Made by a program: the position numbers and the translations under genes | The notes under the pieces: model-generated | Told to the model about the DNA's origin: nothing | Database searches by the model: none | The model's input: only the letters and a program-made list of their open reading frames with translations | Shown here: positions 25,629 through 34,578 of the stretch, in pieces | Numbering within the stretch: the first letter of the stretch is position 1 | Layout of the letters: every line of letters starts with the position of its first letter | Assembly (NCBI RefSeq): GCF_040750395.1 | Contig: NZ_JBFLVD010000035.1 | Location: 42,251-106,250, forward strand | Origin: Scandinavium sp002470465 | GTDB taxonomy: Bacteria; Pseudomonadota; Gammaproteobacteria; Enterobacterales; Enterobacteriaceae | Direction of reading: 5' to 3' | Length of the DNA stretch: 64,000 nt

Positions 25629-26576
25629 ATGAAAGTATTGGTGACAGGGGGGACTGGATTTCTCGGTACCGCGTTGGTCAAATCGCTGAAAGCAGCAGGA
25701 CACCAAGTCAGTCTTACCACGCGGCAGCAGGAAAATATTGCCCTGGGCATTTATAACTTGGGGGATATTTCGGCGGATACGTGCTGGGAAGATATACTGA
25801 AAAATTGCGATACCGTTATTCATACCGCTGGCAGAGCACATATTCTCAACGATAACACCAATGATGCACTGGCTGAGTTTCGTCGCGTCAACCATGATGC
25901 CACAGTAAAACTGGCCAGGGATGCGGTGAGCTGTGGCGTTAAACAATTCATTTTTGTGAGCTCTATTGGCGTAAACGGCAACTCGACGACCTTAGAAGCG
26001 CCTTTCACCGAGCAATCTACACCACGGCCGACGTCTGATTATGCTATTTCGAAGCTTGAAGCTGAAAATAGTTTGCTCAACATTGCGAATGAAAGTGGAA
26101 TGGCTTTAACCATTGTCCGCCCGGCATTGATCTGTGGTGAAAATGCTCCGGGTAACATACGTCGATTATTAAAACTAGTGGAACGTAAATTACCGTTGCC
26201 ATTTAAAAACGTCAAAAATAAACGTGCATTGGTGTCGCTTGATAATGTCGTCAGTTTTATAACCGAATGCGTTGTGAATGACAGGTCGAAAAACCAACTC
26301 TATCTGCTCGCTGATCCCGAATCTCCCTCTACGGAAGAGATGATTGACGCCTTTGCCGCAGGGATGGGTTTTAAAGCGAGAGTTATTTATTTCCCGAAAA
26401 AGGTACTGAGAAAACTGCTATTACTGGCAGGTAAGGTCGGTATTTATGAGCAGCTATTTGGAGATTTGGAAGTGGACGCCAGTAAATCCAGAATCCAGCT
26501 TGAATGGTCACCTCCAATAACATTGCAAGAAACTATGAAAAAAACGGCAAAATATTATATTGAAGGTAATAAATAA
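25629..26576 (+). CDS. SDR nucleotide-sugar 4-ketoreductase, WbpV/WbpK-like
   Basis: The product is a 315-residue extended SDR. It has the NAD-binding motif G-G-T-G-F-L-G at the N-terminus, S-S-I-G-V-N-G as the serine segment near residue 117, and catalytic Y-A-I-S-K near 140. Its style and its position next to WbpL- and WbpM-like genes match WbpV of Pseudomonas aeruginosa, which reduces UDP-4-keto-6-deoxy-GlcNAc to UDP-QuiNAc; WbpK instead gives UDP-FucNAc. The C4 stereochemistry cannot be read from sequence. The ATG at 25629 is chosen since AGGGG is six bases away; the ATG at 25623 is too close. The stop overlaps the next start (TAATG). Confidence 0.85.
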   Translation: MKVLVTGGTGFLGTALVKSLKAAGHQVSLTTRQQENIALGIYNLGDISADTCWEDILKNCDTVIHTAGRAHILNDNTNDALAEFRRVNHDATVKLARDAVSCGVKQFIFVSSIGVNGNSTTLEAPFTEQSTPRPTSDYAISKLEAENSLLNIANESGMALTIVRPALICGENAPGNIRRLLKLVERKLPLPFKNVKNKRALVSLDNVVSFITECVVNDRSKNQLYLLADPESPSTEEMIDAFAAGMGFKARVIYFPKKVLRKLLLLAGKVGIYEQLFGDLEVDASKSRIQLEWSPPITLQETMKKTAKYYIEGNK

Positions 26577-27619
26577 TGTTGGATTTAGGTATTGTGATTC
26601 TCGCTTTTCTTACCGCTTGTGCATTGACCTGGGGACTTAGGGTGTATGCCATTAAGCATAATGTTATCGACCGACCCAATCAGAGAAGCTCACATTCAGT
26701 ACCAACGCCAAGAGGGGGCGGCGTTGCTATTGTTTTGACGTTGCTAGTCGCGCTAGCCTGGTTATATTTAAGCGGTTATCTCACGGCAGATAGTTTCTTT
26801 GGGTTGTTTGTACCCGGAGTGATTGTTGCTGTTATTGGTTTCCTTGACGACCATGGACATCTTGCAGCTCGTTGGCGTCTGCTCATGCATTTTCTGGCGG
26901 CAGCTATAGGTCTTTATTTTTTAGGCTCTTTCCCGGTGATTAATTTCGCTGGTTTTGATATTTCCCTTGGATGGTTTGGTATGATCCTGGGAAGTATTTA
27001 TCTTGTTTGGATGCTTAATTTATATAACTTTATGGATGGCATTAATGGCCTGGCAAGTGCGCAAGCTATTCTGTTTGCATTGGGGAGTGCCGCTTTAATG
27101 GCCTTACATCAGCATACAGATTTGTCGGGCAGCATTTATCCGTTGACTCTTGCCCTTGCCGGGGCTGCAGCTGGATTCATTGTTTGGAATTTTCCTGTCG
27201 CAAAGATTTTCATGGGAGATGCAGGAAGCGGTTTTTTGGGAATTATTATCGGTTTGATGATCCTTCATATTGCAAAATTAGATACGCACTTCTTTATGGC
27301 TGAGTTGTGCCTGCTAGGTGTATTTATCGTGGATTCCACTATCACCCTATTGCGCCGTCTGGTGGCGGGCAAAAAAGTGTACGAAGCTCATGCAAGCCAT
27401 ACCTATCAGATTTTGGCCAGAAAATACGGCAGTCATGTTCCTGTAACGCTGGTTTCAGTTGCGGTCAATATTGTTTGGCTTTTCCCCATCGCCTATCTCA
27501 TTGCTTCAGCAAAAGTTGATGGTCTTGTTGGACTGGTTATCGCCTGGTGTCCGCTGATTGTCATTGCATTCAGATGTGGGGCGGGTGTAAGGGATAAAGA
27601 GAGCAACGCTAATGCATGA
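26576..27619 (+). CDS. WbpL-like undecaprenyl-phosphate N-acetylhexosamine-1-P transferase (GT4)
   Basis: This is an integral membrane enzyme of the WecA/MraY/WbpL group, 347 residues with about ten hydrophobic segments. Cytoplasmic loops carry the family motifs: D-R-P-N-Q-R-S-S-H near residue 37, G-F-L-D-D-H near 84, N-L-Y-N-F-M-D-G-I-N-G near 149, F-M-G-D-A-G-S-G-F-L-G near 216 and H-A-S-H-T-Y-Q near 270. WbpL loads QuiNAc-1-P or FucNAc-1-P on undecaprenyl phosphate to begin the O-unit. Its presence means this O-antigen probably does not use the chromosomal WecA for initiation. It overlaps its neighbours by 1 and 8 bases. Confidence 0.9.
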   Translation: MLDLGIVILAFLTACALTWGLRVYAIKHNVIDRPNQRSSHSVPTPRGGGVAIVLTLLVALAWLYLSGYLTADSFFGLFVPGVIVAVIGFLDDHGHLAARWRLLMHFLAAAIGLYFLGSFPVINFAGFDISLGWFGMILGSIYLVWMLNLYNFMDGINGLASAQAILFALGSAALMALHQHTDLSGSIYPLTLALAGAAAGFIVWNFPVAKIFMGDAGSGFLGIIIGLMILHIAKLDTHFFMAELCLLGVFIVDSTITLLRRLVAGKKVYEAHASHTYQILARKYGSHVPVTLVSVAVNIVWLFPIAYLIASAKVDGLVGLVIAWCPLIVIAFRCGAGVRDKESNANA

Positions 27620-28172
27620 CCTGTTGATACTTGGCGCAGGCGGTCATGGTCGTACTCTTTATGAGACAGCAAGCATGTTAGGCTTCGCTGATATTGTTTT
27701 TCTTGATGACAATGCGTCACCTTTTCACGAGACTAACCAACGCATTATTGGAAAAATTTCAGAGCTAAAGTTACACCTGCGCCAAGCTAAGAATGTCATT
27801 ATTGGCATTGGGAATAATCGTGTCCGGGAACAACTTTACGATCAGATTATCAGCACTGGTGTTTATCCAATTACGCTAATTCATCCTTCTGCTTTTGTCA
27901 GTCCTTCTGCAGAGATTGCCTGTGGATCGGTGGTACTGGCAGGGGCGGTGGTGGGGGCCAACTCAAAACTAGGTGTGAGCACGATTCTAAATAGCCATTC
28001 GACGGTTGACCACGATTCTGTTCTTGGTGATTTTGCTCACCTTGGTGTCGGGGTTCATCTTGCAGGAAATGCGGATATTGGGAAATCAGCATTCCTACAG
28101 GCGGGAACAGTGGGTGGCTATAATGCAAAAGTAGACGAATACTCAGTGTGCCCTGCTGGTACTATTTTATAA
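27612..28172 (+). CDS. NeuD/PglD-type sugar O- or N-acyltransferase
   Basis: The 186-residue product has an N-terminal Rossmann-like domain beginning L-L-I-L-G-A-G-G-H-G-R (PglD_N type) and a C-terminal hexapeptide beta-helix from about residue 95. The catalytic-type histidine sits in T-V-D-H-D-S-V-L-G near residue 136, as in PglD. It ends C-P-A-G-T-I-L, shorter than usual, where relatives end in G-V-P-A-K plus a short tail; this may be natural trimming. Candidate substrates are the Fuc3N/Qui3N amino group made downstream or a hydroxyl on the O-unit. It is translationally coupled to the WbpL-like gene. Confidence 0.82.
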   Translation: MHDLLILGAGGHGRTLYETASMLGFADIVFLDDNASPFHETNQRIIGKISELKLHLRQAKNVIIGIGNNRVREQLYDQIISTGVYPITLIHPSAFVSPSAEIACGSVVLAGAVVGANSKLGVSTILNSHSTVDHDSVLGDFAHLGVGVHLAGNADIGKSAFLQAGTVGGYNAKVDEYSVCPAGTIL

Positions 28173-28210
28173 ATTAAAGGCAAGTTTTCACGAGGCGACT
28201 AGTTTTTAGT

Positions 28211-30097
28211 ATGCTAATTTATTTGATATCTTTACCAAGACCAATAAAACGAATTATTACGTTATTGATTGATACTTTTCTGCTCTTATGCGCATTCTGG
28301 TTTGCGTTTTGGGTACGAATAGATTCAATGACGCCAATATACAGTATGGCTCATTGGTTATTAATTTCCTCAATAATACTTGTCACCTTGGCAATGTTTG
28401 TCAGACTGGGGCTTTATCGCGCAGTCATCCGGTATATCACAGCCAAAATTCTGTTGGTAGCCGCTGCTGGGATGGTAATGTCTTCCGTATTACTTATTAT
28501 CGCAGCGTTTTATACCAATCTCTTTTTACCCAGGACCATTCCGTTCATCTATTTCTCATTCGGTTTATTATTAATTGCCGGGTCAAGACTTAGCATGCGG
28601 ATGCTGGTAAATCGCGGGTTAAATTTGGGTACCCGTGTCGTTATCTATGGTGCTGGGGCTTCAGGTCGCCAACTGCTGCCTGCACTAAGTCAAATGGATG
28701 AGTACTACCCGGTTGCTTTTGTTGATGATAATCGCGCGCTGCAAGGACAGGTTATTCATGGTGTCAGTGTGTTCGCGCCTGAAAAACTTGCATGGCTGAT
28801 ACAAAAATACGAAGCGAAGAAAATTCTGCTGGCAATGCCGAGCGCTAGCCGGGCAAGAAAGAACGAAGTGATTAAAACCCTGGAAGGTTTGCCTTGTGAG
28901 GTATTGTCTATTCCAGGAATGGTTGATCTGGTGGAGGGTAAAGCCCGCATCGATGCCTTACGAAAAGTGGTTATTACAGACCTGCTGGGCCGCGACCCTG
29001 TTTCACCCATTCCAGAGTTAGTTGCGCGCAATATTAGTGGCAAAACGGTGATGGTCACTGGGGCGGGAGGATCTATTGGATCCGAACTATGTCGACAGAT
29101 AATGAAAAATAAGCCCGCCCAACTTATTTTATTTGAATTATCAGAGTTCTCACTGTATTCCATTGATTCAGAATTACGAAATCAGAACCTCAGCCAGGAT
29201 TTGAAGGTGAAGATTTATCCAATTCTCGGAAACGTTCAGGATAAAGAACACCTTGAGAGGCTGATTAAGGCATTCAGCGTTGATACTATTTATCATGCTG
29301 CAGCATACAAACATGTACCGCTTGTGGAATTCAACGTTATCGACGGTGTTCGCAATAATATCTTCGGAACCTTGTGTTGTGCACAGGCAGCTGCGAACGG
29401 TGGTGTCGAAAACTTTGTATTAATCTCTACCGACAAAGCAGTACGGCCAACCAATACGATGGGCGCCACTAAACGCATGGCAGAATTGGTGCTGCAAGCC
29501 CTGGCGAAAGAATCCGCCAAAACCTGTTTCAGTATGGTGCGCTTTGGTAACGTGTTGGGCTCATCGGGTTCAGTTGTTCCCCTGTTTGAAAAACAAATTG
29601 CTGCTGGTGGACCTGTTACCCTGACTCATGAAGAAATTACTCGTTACTTCATGACCATTCCTGAAGCAGCGCAGTTGGTGATCCAGGCTGGCGCCATGGG
29701 CACTGGTGGCGATGTTTTCGTGCTGGATATGGGGGAGCCAGTGAAAATCCTTGATTTGGCACACCGAATGATTGCTCTGCAGGGGCTTTCCATCCGTGAT
29801 GAAAAAAATCCGTATGGTGATATCGCTGTGCAGACAACGGGCTTGCGCCCCGGCGAGAAGCTCTATGAGGAATTGCTCATAGGTGACAACGTGTCCATCA
29901 CTCAGCATCCGCGGATTAGGACTGCAAACGAGGTGATGTTGCCGTGGGAAGAGATGAGCAAAATTCTCAGTGAGCTCGACATCGCCTGCTGCGAATTCAA
30001 CTATGAGCGTGTACGTGAGATATTATTGCAAGCACCCGCTGCTTTTAATCCAACCGATGGCATCTGCGATTTACTCTGGAAAGAAAAGGTAAATTAA
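28211..30097 (+). CDS. WbpM-like UDP-GlcNAc C6 dehydratase, membrane type
   Basis: The 628-residue protein has four to five N-terminal membrane helices (to about residue 130), a first Rossmann domain starting G-A-G-A-S-G-R near 147, and a C-terminal SDR domain with G-A-G-G-S-I-G near 284. The catalytic segment reads S-T-D-K-A-V-R-P-T-N-T-M-G-A-T-K: a methionine replaces the usual SDR tyrosine, as in WbpM and other large dehydratases. The product would be UDP-4-keto-6-deoxy-GlcNAc, feeding the SDR at 25629. The ribosome site is weak. A hairpin follows the gene. Confidence 0.9.
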   Translation: MLIYLISLPRPIKRIITLLIDTFLLLCAFWFAFWVRIDSMTPIYSMAHWLLISSIILVTLAMFVRLGLYRAVIRYITAKILLVAAAGMVMSSVLLIIAAFYTNLFLPRTIPFIYFSFGLLLIAGSRLSMRMLVNRGLNLGTRVVIYGAGASGRQLLPALSQMDEYYPVAFVDDNRALQGQVIHGVSVFAPEKLAWLIQKYEAKKILLAMPSASRARKNEVIKTLEGLPCEVLSIPGMVDLVEGKARIDALRKVVITDLLGRDPVSPIPELVARNISGKTVMVTGAGGSIGSELCRQIMKNKPAQLILFELSEFSLYSIDSELRNQNLSQDLKVKIYPILGNVQDKEHLERLIKAFSVDTIYHAAAYKHVPLVEFNVIDGVRNNIFGTLCCAQAAANGGVENFVLISTDKAVRPTNTMGATKRMAELVLQALAKESAKTCFSMVRFGNVLGSSGSVVPLFEKQIAAGGPVTLTHEEITRYFMTIPEAAQLVIQAGAMGTGGDVFVLDMGEPVKILDLAHRMIALQGLSIRDEKNPYGDIAVQTTGLRPGEKLYEELLIGDNVSITQHPRIRTANEVMLPWEEMSKILSELDIACCEFNYERVREILLQAPAAFNPTDGICDLLWKEKVN

Positions 30098-30121
30098 AAT
30101 AGCAGATTGGCATTTTCTCTT

Positions 30122-30153
30122 CCCTGGTGTTTGTGAAAGTCACCAGGGATTTT
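30122..30153 (+). terminator. Terminator-like hairpin inside the O-antigen cluster
   Basis: CCCTGGTG at 30122-30129 pairs perfectly with CACCAGGG at 30141-30148, with an 11-base loop, and ATTTTGG follows. The T tract is short, so it may be a weak terminator or attenuator that RfaH-modified polymerase would read through. It lies between the WbpM-like gene and rfbB, at the border between two biosynthetic modules. Confidence 0.55.
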
Positions 30154-30198
30154 GGCGTGTGATTTATTGTTACTCAAAACTTTAAGAGCGAAATAAAC

Positions 30199-31284
30199 GT
30201 GAAAATTCTGGTGACTGGTGGAGCGGGCTTTATTGGGTCTGCAGTGGTGCGACACATTATCGATGATACGCAGGATTCTGTCGTTAACGTCGATAAACTA
30301 ACTTACGCAGGCAATCTCGAATCGCTGGTCGACGTTGCTCAGAGCGATCGTTATCATTTTGAACATGCCGACATCTGCGACAGCGATGCCATGGCGCGTA
30401 TTTTTTTACAGCACCAGCCGGACGCAGTGATGCATCTGGCCGCTGAAAGCCATGTTGACCGCTCCATTACCGGCCCGGCAGCGTTTATCGAGACCAATAT
30501 TGTCGGCACTTATATGCTGCTGGAAGCCAGCCGTAATTACTGGTCAGCGTTAAGTCCTGAGAAAAAAGCAACATTCCGTTTTCACCACATCTCGACCGAT
30601 GAAGTGTATGGTGATCTCCCTCATCCGGATGAAGTGGCAGAGGGTACTGAACTGCCGTTGTTCACGGAAAAAACAGCCTATGCACCAAGTAGTCCATACT
30701 CGGCGTCTAAAGCGTCCAGCGATCATCTGGTTCGCGCCTGGCTACGTACCTACGGCTTCCCGACTATTGTGACGAACTGTTCTAACAATTACGGCCCTTA
30801 CCACTTCCCCGAAAAACTGATCCCGCTGGTTATCCTCAATGCGCTTGAAGGCAAAGCCCTGCCGGTTTACGGCAAAGGTGACCAGATCCGTGACTGGTTG
30901 TACGTTGAAGATCACGCTCGCGCACTTTATACCGTGGTCTCTAAGGGCAAAATTGGAGAAACCTATAACATTGGTGGCCACAACGAGAAGCAAAACCTTG
31001 ATGTGGTGCATACAATCTGTTCCCTGCTGGATGAAATCGTTCCAAAAGAAGGTTCTTACCGCGATCAAATTACTTATGTTGCCGACCGACCAGGCCACGA
31101 TCGCCGCTATGCGATTGACGCTGAAAAAATTGGTCTGGAACTTGGCTGGAAGCCGCAGGAAACGTTCGAAAGTGGCATTCGCAAAACTGTGGAATGGTAT
31201 CTCGCTAATACCCAGTGGGTAGAAAACGTGAAAAGCGGTAACTACAAGTCCTGGATTGAAAAAAACTATGGGGATCGTGCTTAA
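30199..31284 (+). CDS. rfbB: dTDP-glucose 4,6-dehydratase
   Basis: RfbB (RmlB) converts dTDP-glucose to dTDP-4-keto-6-deoxyglucose, the branch point for dTDP-L-rhamnose and for the 3-amino sugars made later in the cluster. It has G-G-A-G-F-I-G at the N-terminus, the S-T-D-E-V-Y-G active-site segment near 132 and Y-S-A-S-K near 167. The length of 361 residues equals E. coli RfbB. The start is GTG at 30199, as in many rfbB genes. The stop codon overlaps the rfbD start by one base. Confidence 0.97.
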   Translation: MKILVTGGAGFIGSAVVRHIIDDTQDSVVNVDKLTYAGNLESLVDVAQSDRYHFEHADICDSDAMARIFLQHQPDAVMHLAAESHVDRSITGPAAFIETNIVGTYMLLEASRNYWSALSPEKKATFRFHHISTDEVYGDLPHPDEVAEGTELPLFTEKTAYAPSSPYSASKASSDHLVRAWLRTYGFPTIVTNCSNNYGPYHFPEKLIPLVILNALEGKALPVYGKGDQIRDWLYVEDHARALYTVVSKGKIGETYNIGGHNEKQNLDVVHTICSLLDEIVPKEGSYRDQITYVADRPGHDRRYAIDAEKIGLELGWKPQETFESGIRKTVEWYLANTQWVENVKSGNYKSWIEKNYGDRA

Positions 31285-32183
31285 TGATCATCCTGCTATT
31301 TGGCAAAACAGGGCAGGTAGGATGGGAGCTACAGCGTTCGCTGGCCCCACTTGGCACTCTGATTGCTATTGATGTCCACTCACAGGATTACTGCGGGGAT
31401 TTCAGTAATCCTGAGGGGATTGCGGAAACTGTGCGCCGAATTAAGCCGGATATCATAGTCAATGCGGCTGCATATACCGCTGTCGATAAGGCTGAATCAG
31501 AACCAGAATTTGCTCTGTTGCTTAACGCAACGAGCGTTGAGGCGATCGCGAAAGAAGCCCAAAAAATGGGCTCCTGGGTTATTCACTACTCTACCGATTA
31601 CGTCTTCCCGGGTAACGGAGAGACGCCGTGGCTGGAAACGGATACAACTGCTCCCCTCAACGTTTACGGTGAGAGTAAGCTTGCTGGTGAAAAAGCGTTG
31701 AGTGATCACTGCACGCGGCACTTAATTTTCCGTACCAGCTGGGTATACGGCAGTAAAGGGAACAACTTTGCCCGCACCATGCTGCGACTGGCGAAAGAGC
31801 GCTCTGAGCTCTCAGTCATTAACGACCAGTTTGGTGCGCCGACGGGAGCGGAACTGTTAGCAGACTGTACTGCGCATGCTATCAGAATAGCGCTGGAGAA
31901 ACCTGAGGTCGTTGGGACATATCATCTGGTTGCAGGTGGGACGACGACTTGGTACGACTACGCATGCATGGTCTTTGACGAAGCTCGGAAAGCAGGAAAG
32001 GAATTAGCATTAACTCAGGTTCACGGTGTACCAACCAGCGCTTATCCAACGTCTGCATGTCGCCCGGCAAACTCTCGCTTAAATACCTCTAAGTTCCAGC
32101 AGAGTTTCAATCTGGTACTTCCGGAATGGGAAGTCGGAGTTAAGCGCATGCTGGCCGAATGGTTTACTGCTACGGAAATTTAA
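31284..32183 (+). CDS. rfbD: dTDP-4-dehydrorhamnose reductase
   Basis: RfbD (RmlD) carries out the last step to dTDP-L-rhamnose. It has G-K-T-G-Q-V-G-W-E-L at the N-terminus, the segment H-Y-S-T-D-Y-V-F-P-G near 102 and catalytic Y-G-E-S-K near 128. The length of 299 residues matches E. coli RfbD. It starts within the rfbB stop codon (TAATG) and is followed by rfbA after 39 bases. Its presence with rfbC shows that rhamnose itself, and not only the shared intermediate, is made. Confidence 0.96.
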   Translation: MIILLFGKTGQVGWELQRSLAPLGTLIAIDVHSQDYCGDFSNPEGIAETVRRIKPDIIVNAAAYTAVDKAESEPEFALLLNATSVEAIAKEAQKMGSWVIHYSTDYVFPGNGETPWLETDTTAPLNVYGESKLAGEKALSDHCTRHLIFRTSWVYGSKGNNFARTMLRLAKERSELSVINDQFGAPTGAELLADCTAHAIRIALEKPEVVGTYHLVAGGTTTWYDYACMVFDEARKAGKELALTQVHGVPTSAYPTSACRPANSRLNTSKFQQSFNLVLPEWEVGVKRMLAEWFTATEI

Positions 32184-32222
32184 ATACTTGGTATTGGGTA
32201 TTTTATATAAAGAGATGATGAA

Positions 32223-33104
32223 ATGAAAACGCGTAAAGGTATTATTCTGGCTGGTGGATCCGGTACTCGCCTGTATCCGGTAACAATGGCAGTCAGTAAG
32301 CAGTTGCTGCCTATTTATGATAAGCCGATGATTTACTACCCACTATCAACTCTGATGCTAGCGGGTATCCGAGACATTTTAATCATTAGCACTCCGCAAG
32401 ATACACCGCGTTTTGAACAACTCCTTGGCGACGGTAGTCAGTGGGGATTGAACCTGCATTATAAAGTCCAGCCAAGTCCAGATGGGTTGGCTCAGGCCTT
32501 TATCATTGGCGAAGAATTTATCGGTAATGATGATTGTGCCTTGGTACTGGGTGATAATATTTTCTACGGACATGATCTGCCAAATTTAATGGAAACAGCC
32601 GTTAATAAAGAGGGCGGTGCTACAGTATTCGCATATCATGTGAACGATCCTGAACGATACGGTGTTGTAGAATTCGATAAAAATGGTACGGCTGTTAGCC
32701 TCGAAGAGAAGCCATTGGAACCGAAGAGCAATTATGCTGTTACCGGGCTCTATTTCTACGACAACAGTGTTGTTGATATGGCGAGAAACCTGAAGCCATC
32801 ATCACGTGGTGAGTTAGAAATTACTGATATTAACCGTATTTATATGGAGCAGGGAAAATTATCTGTTGCCATGATGGGGCGTGGCTATACGTGGCTTGAC
32901 ACAGGTACTCACCAAAGTCTTATTGAAGCCAGCAATTTTATTGCAACTATCGAAGAGCGTCAGGGTTTGAAAGTTTCCTGCCCGGAAGAGATTGCCTACC
33001 GCACAGGGTTCATTGATGCTGAGCAAATAATTAGACTCGCAAAACCATTAGCAAAAAATAATTATGGGAAATATCTTTTGAAAATGGTCGATAAAAAACT
33101 TTAA
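32223..33104 (+). CDS. rfbA: Glucose-1-phosphate thymidylyltransferase
   Basis: RfbA (RmlA) makes dTDP-glucose from dTTP and glucose 1-phosphate. The signature L-A-G-G-S-G-T-R-L-Y-P is near residue 9, the metal-binding L-G-D-N-I-F near 108 and E-E-K-P near 160. The length is 293 residues, as usual. Base composition is more A+T-rich than in rfbB and rfbD and close to that of the genes that follow, so the composition break of the cluster falls about here. Confidence 0.97.
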   Translation: MKTRKGIILAGGSGTRLYPVTMAVSKQLLPIYDKPMIYYPLSTLMLAGIRDILIISTPQDTPRFEQLLGDGSQWGLNLHYKVQPSPDGLAQAFIIGEEFIGNDDCALVLGDNIFYGHDLPNLMETAVNKEGGATVFAYHVNDPERYGVVEFDKNGTAVSLEEKPLEPKSNYAVTGLYFYDNSVVDMARNLKPSSRGELEITDINRIYMEQGKLSVAMMGRGYTWLDTGTHQSLIEASNFIATIEERQGLKVSCPEEIAYRTGFIDAEQIIRLAKPLAKNNYGKYLLKMVDKKL

Positions 33105-33183
33105 TCATTTTCTATTTTAAATATTTCTTTCCAACACGCATAGCTATGACTGTCATAAAGAAATACGGATTTATGGGGATTTT

Positions 33184-33990
33184 ATGCATTTTAGTGTATT
33201 AATGTCACTCTATGACAAGGAGAAATCTACCTATCTGGAGGAGTGCCTGGAAAGTTTGGCGAATCAAACCCTTCCGGCAGATGAAATTGTATTAGTCTAT
33301 GACGGTCCTATTAATGCAGATTTAATAGCAGTAGTCGAGAAGTGGTCATCGTCGCTCCCTATCAAAATAGTCGCGCTAAAAGAGAATGTAGGTTTAGGGC
33401 AAGCACTCAATGAAGGCATGAAACACTGTACTTACAATTACATCGCGCGTATGGATACTGATGATATATGTCAACCAAACCGCTTTGAATTACAGTCTAG
33501 GTTTATGGATATGAATCCGGATATTGATATTTCAGGTAGCCGTATTAGGGAATTTGTGGACAACAAAGACAATATCGTATCCGAAAGAATTGTACCTCTT
33601 ACGAATGACGAAATAGCCAGATTTGCAAGGCTCAAGAATCCTTTTAATCATATGACTGTGGTTTTCAAAAAGTCAAGTGTTCAGTCTGTTGGTGGGTATC
33701 AGCACCATTATCTTATGGAAGATTATAATTTATGGCTCCGATTACTTGGAAATGGATTTAAAGCAGGAAATCTTGATGTACCACTTGTCCTGGTCAGAGT
33801 CGGAGTCGATATGTTAGTACGTCGACGTGGCTTAAAGTATGTTTTTAGTGAGTATAAGCTTGCACAAATTAAAAGAACTACTGGTTTTCAGAATATACTA
33901 ACCGCCAGTTATTTTTTCATTTTAAGAAGCATACCGCGGTTGTTGCCGCTTTGGGTACTAATGAAAATTTATAATGTTACTCGAAAGTAA
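33184..33990 (+). CDS. Glycosyltransferase family 2, AmsE-like
   Basis: This 268-residue GT-A glycosyltransferase begins F-S-V-L-M-S-L-Y-D-K-E, shows Y-D-G-P-I-N near residue 41 and the metal-binding R-M-D-T-D-D near 95, and has E-D-Y-N-L-W-L-R-L near 181. It resembles amylovoran transferase AmsE. It is one of three O-antigen-specific GT2 enzymes in the cluster; the donor and linkage cannot be deduced. It is inserted between rfbA and rfbC, splitting the usual rfbBDAC set. GGGG precedes the ATG at a workable spacing. Confidence 0.88.
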   Translation: MHFSVLMSLYDKEKSTYLEECLESLANQTLPADEIVLVYDGPINADLIAVVEKWSSSLPIKIVALKENVGLGQALNEGMKHCTYNYIARMDTDDICQPNRFELQSRFMDMNPDIDISGSRIREFVDNKDNIVSERIVPLTNDEIARFARLKNPFNHMTVVFKKSSVQSVGGYQHHYLMEDYNLWLRLLGNGFKAGNLDVPLVLVRVGVDMLVRRRGLKYVFSEYKLAQIKRTTGFQNILTASYFFILRSIPRLLPLWVLMKIYNVTRK

Positions 33991-34029
33991 TAATGAATCA
34001 ATGAACTACAAGTTGTAAAAGAGGATTTG

Positions 34030-34578
34030 ATGAAAATAACGAATACTTCACTCAATGGTGTCATGATTATCGAACCTCGAGTATTTCATGATGAGCGAGG
34101 TTATTTTTTTGAAAGTTTTAATGAGAAAAGCTTCAAGGAAAATATAACCTCTGATGTTAGCTTTAAACAGGATAATCAATCCAGGTCAGTCAAAGGTGTA
34201 TTACGTGGACTGCACTATCAAGTAGCCCCTTTTGCTCAGGGGAAACTAGTCCGATGCGTAAGTGGTGAAGTATTCGATGTGGCCGTTGATATCCGTAAGG
34301 ACTCACATACATATGGACAATGGGTAAGTGTTGTATTGTCTGAAGAAAATAAGAAACAACTTTGGATCCCACCTGGATTTGCCCATGGTTTTCTTACTCT
34401 TAGCGAGCATGCTGAATTTCAGTATAAAACCACAAATTATTACTCGCCGACGCATGAGCGTTGTATTAAATGGAATGATGCAGACTTGAATATAGAATGG
34501 CCAGCAATGGAGTATATCATTTCAGAGAAAGACCAACACGGTTCAATATTTTCTTCATTAAATCTGAAGGATGAATAA
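34030..34578 (+). CDS. rfbC: dTDP-4-dehydrorhamnose 3,5-epimerase
   Basis: RfbC (RmlC) epimerises C3 and C5 of dTDP-4-keto-6-deoxyglucose, giving the substrate of RfbD. It is a cupin-fold protein of 182 residues with R-G-L-H62-Y-Q carrying the catalytic histidine, G-K-L-V-R-C-V-S-G-E-V-F-D-V-A-V-D in the core strand and P-P-G-F-A-H-G-F near 119. The ATG at 34030 is chosen over a TTG one codon earlier. The gene is A+T-rich like its neighbours. Its stop overlaps the start of the ketoisomerase gene (TAATG), which uses the same substrate. Confidence 0.95.
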   Translation: MKITNTSLNGVMIIEPRVFHDERGYFFESFNEKSFKENITSDVSFKQDNQSRSVKGVLRGLHYQVAPFAQGKLVRCVSGEVFDVAVDIRKDSHTYGQWVSVVLSEENKKQLWIPPGFAHGFLTLSEHAEFQYKTTNYYSPTHERCIKWNDADLNIEWPAMEYIISEKDQHGSIFSSLNLKDE

